Shown: in pieces, positions 62,301 to 64,000 of the stretch
Layout: every line of letters starts with the position of its first letter
Numbering within the stretch: the stretch's first letter is position 1
Origin: Lindgomyces ingoldianus
Taxonomy: Eukaryota; Ascomycota; Dothideomycetes; Pleosporales; Lindgomycetaceae
Assembly (NCBI RefSeq): GCF_010093535.1
Contig: NW_022985190.1
Coordinates: 808,947-872,946, forward strand
Length of the DNA: 64,000 bases
Reading direction: 5' to 3'
Made by a program: the position numbers and the translations under genes
The notes under the pieces: generated by a model
Told to the model about the DNA's origin: nothing
What the model saw: only the letters and a program-made list of their open reading frames with translations
The model's database searches: none

Positions 62301-64000
62301 ATTAAGATAGAGAATAGTCTAGTAAGACTCTACTGCACATAAGTTATGCTGTATTATTATATAAAGGATAAAGATAAACCTGCATAAGAACTGCTAGATT
62401 TAGATAAACTAGCCCTAGTATAAAGAGATCCTCTATAAGCATAAAAAAGAGGTTGTCTACATAAGTAACTAACTTTAATTAATAGACTACATAAAATAGC
62501 CCCTTAAGTAGTATTAAATTTATTGTATAAACTAAAACTACAACTAGCTAAAAAAGGCTGTAAGAGACTATATAAGAATTTTATATAAGACATAATGTTC
62601 TTAACCTAGAAAGAAAAGGATAACTACACTTTAGTAATTAAGCTCTATGTAGATAGTGTAATTATAACACCTAGAAAACTATTTAAAGAATTAGACTATA
62701 TAGAAATAAAAAGCCTAATTATAGGCAGCATGTTTAAAGTACTTTTATATAATTTATTAGTTTATAAGGGACAGATTTTTAACTTTTATCTTATATATAA
62801 AGTTAAAAGGAAATTAACACAGCTATATAAAAAATTAAGACTAGTATTTATAAAACATTTTAATAAGAAGAAGAAAAAGATTCTTACATAGTCCTCTATA
62901 ATTTAGAAAATAAGTTAAAGGTTAATTCTAGCTATTAGCCTATTACTAATAGCTTTATACAGTATGCACTGTAAGCTATGTAATATTACTTAAGCGTACG
63001 TACAGTTAACAGACAAACTTACACAAATATTGTTTACACAACTACTAAGAGAACTCTAGGAGAGCTTTTCTCTACGCACAATATTTAAAGTTGTACAACT
63101 ACTATATAGCGCAGCAGAATCTAGCTTGTATTAGTTTAAGACATACTATAACTATTATAAAGATAAACTTTACATAAAAACTTTCTTATATAATCTATGT
63201 CTCTTAATTATGTATAAAGGCATAAAAACGTTTAGAGTTACAGGGCTGCAAATAGACAACACTTTTAGTATTATTATAACTAATTTTGCGCAACGTAAAG
63301 AAAAAGAACTACAGAAAGCTAAGTTCTATGTAAAGCCTAAAATAATATTATTACATAAATAGCTTATAAAATTTAATAAAGAAAAAATTTAGCTTATATA
63401 AAATAAAACTATAATTTTGTTAACTTAAAAAGAACAAGCTAAGAACCTCTATATAGTAGACCTAAACACAGAGAACGCCACGCAGAAGTACATTAAACAG
63501 CGCGCACAAGGTGCCTATATTGCGTCTGTATGTTAACCTAAGGCAGCATTTAACCTGTCTACTGCTGCTTAAGTTGTGTTACTATTGTATAATAATATTA
63601 AGGCATTAAACATATAAATTTAATAGTAAATTAATAACTAGAATTAAAAATTATTATATGTACTACTTAATTTCTTCTATATAAAGTTGTTTATTTTTAC
63701 TAATAAATTATTTATAAATAATAAGAACTTAAGTTTACAGCTTAGCTTTCTTATTATTCTTAGAACAAAGTAGCGCACTAGAAACTTATACAACTTTAAA
63801 ATTATAGGTAATATTATACACTAGAACTCTTTTAAGTGTAAACAGGTTACCTGCTCTATACTAGCTAGTAAATTATATAAAATAGTGGGAGGATTTAACT
63901 GCGCAATTGCACTAAGCACAACAATTAACTAGATTATACATATGCTTAGACTACCTCTAATACCTATTGTACTATGCACAGACTTAAGATCTCTGTATAA
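59380..64000 (+). pseudogene. Copia-5 gag-pol remnant
   Basis: Motifs in order: integrase C-terminal block as QIAIKALNNIVKLNSLILIL near 61970-62030; LYVDSVIITPRKLFKELDYI near 62645-62700; RT-type segments QAYVQLTDKLTQILFTQLLR near 62990-63050, KTYYNYYKDKLYIKTFLYNLCL near 63140-63210 and TGLQIDNTFSIII near 63240-63280; KKAKFYVKPKIIL near 63315-63350. Stops remain frequent but whole motif blocks read more cleanly than in copia-1 to copia-4. The order integrase then RT places it in Ty1/copia. The product would not be functional. Confidence 0.78.

Larger units (their letters stand above)
56526..64000 (-). mobile_element. Ty1/copia element copia-4, 3' end only, interrupted by copia-5
   Basis: A 280-bp family C LTR (56526-56805) is followed inward by the same 3' internal sequence as copia-3. 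Copia-4 keeps about 600 bp (57240-57860) that copia-3 lacks and copia-1 partly shows. At 58433 it is entered by copia-5, and the rest of copia-4 lies outside the window. The visible part includes the 3' UTR and RNase H end of the polyprotein in complement (58000-58432), with stops. Confidence 0.8.
58433..64000 (+). mobile_element. Ty1/copia element copia-5 (family D), runs off the window
   Basis: It starts with a 204-bp LTR of a different sequence (58433-58636, TGTCTAAATGGCAG ... TTTAACA) but the same ending, TATTTAACA, and the same following CTAATTAGTAGTT as family C. It lies in copia-4 (5-mer CTTAA before it). The body is collinear at protein level with the other copia copies but diverged in sequence. 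A solo G LTR interrupts the leader. The 3' end is not in the window. Confidence 0.8.

Overview
The window looks like nuclear DNA of a filamentous ascomycete (Pezizomycotina-type) fungus: one intact GC-balanced gene with short GT-AG introns sits in about 59 kb of very AT-rich, TpA-loaded DNA made almost entirely of transposable elements. The decay has the pattern of repeat-induced point mutation (RIP). Copies of one repeat differ by C-to-T and G-to-A changes, nearly always at CpA/TpG or CpG. Trp and Gln codons have become stops, and catalytic Asp codons have become Asn. The genus cannot be named from this sequence.

Layout. 1-3836: solo LTRs, a 2.1-kb non-autonomous LTR element (710-2845, target duplication CTTCT) and a 21-bp tandem repeat. 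3837-18595: a Ty3/gypsy element on the minus strand (duplication TATAA), split by a Ty1/copia element (copia-1, from 9240) that itself holds two foldback DNA transposons. 18596-19192: the end of another LTR element. 19193-23770: the single gene island, carrying a class II (GH38) alpha-mannosidase of the Ams1 type on the minus strand, three exons.

23771-64000: one deep transposon nest. A Fot1/pogo-like transposon (A1) starts 111 bp before the longest mannosidase ORF. It contains a solo copia LTR, which holds a 7.5-kb chromodomain Ty3/gypsy element (24564-32063, duplication CACTG). A1 was also entered at 32460 by copia-2, which runs in pieces to about 53.8 kb. Copia-2 was hit by A2 (itself hit by B1 and B2), by E, by an intact-ended copia-3 in the opposite direction (41857-48223, duplication ACTAG), by a small non-coding LTR element H (49462-51177, duplication TTTAC), by B3 and by A3. 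A3 holds an LTR-like insert with GACGACGCAT repeats, a third foldback element, and copia-4. Copia-4 holds copia-5, which runs off the window end and carries an un-mutated solo LTR.

The target duplications, and empty sites preserved in sister copies, allow the insertion order to be read directly. No element ORF appears functional. The mannosidase is the only gene for which a working protein can be argued. No tRNA, rRNA, CRISPR or bacterial-type system was seen. The most novel-looking items are the foldback family built from two inverted copies of a Fot1-like transposase 5' end, the palindrome-bearing non-coding LTR element H, and a Cys-rich antisense ORF in the 3' part of the chromovirus.
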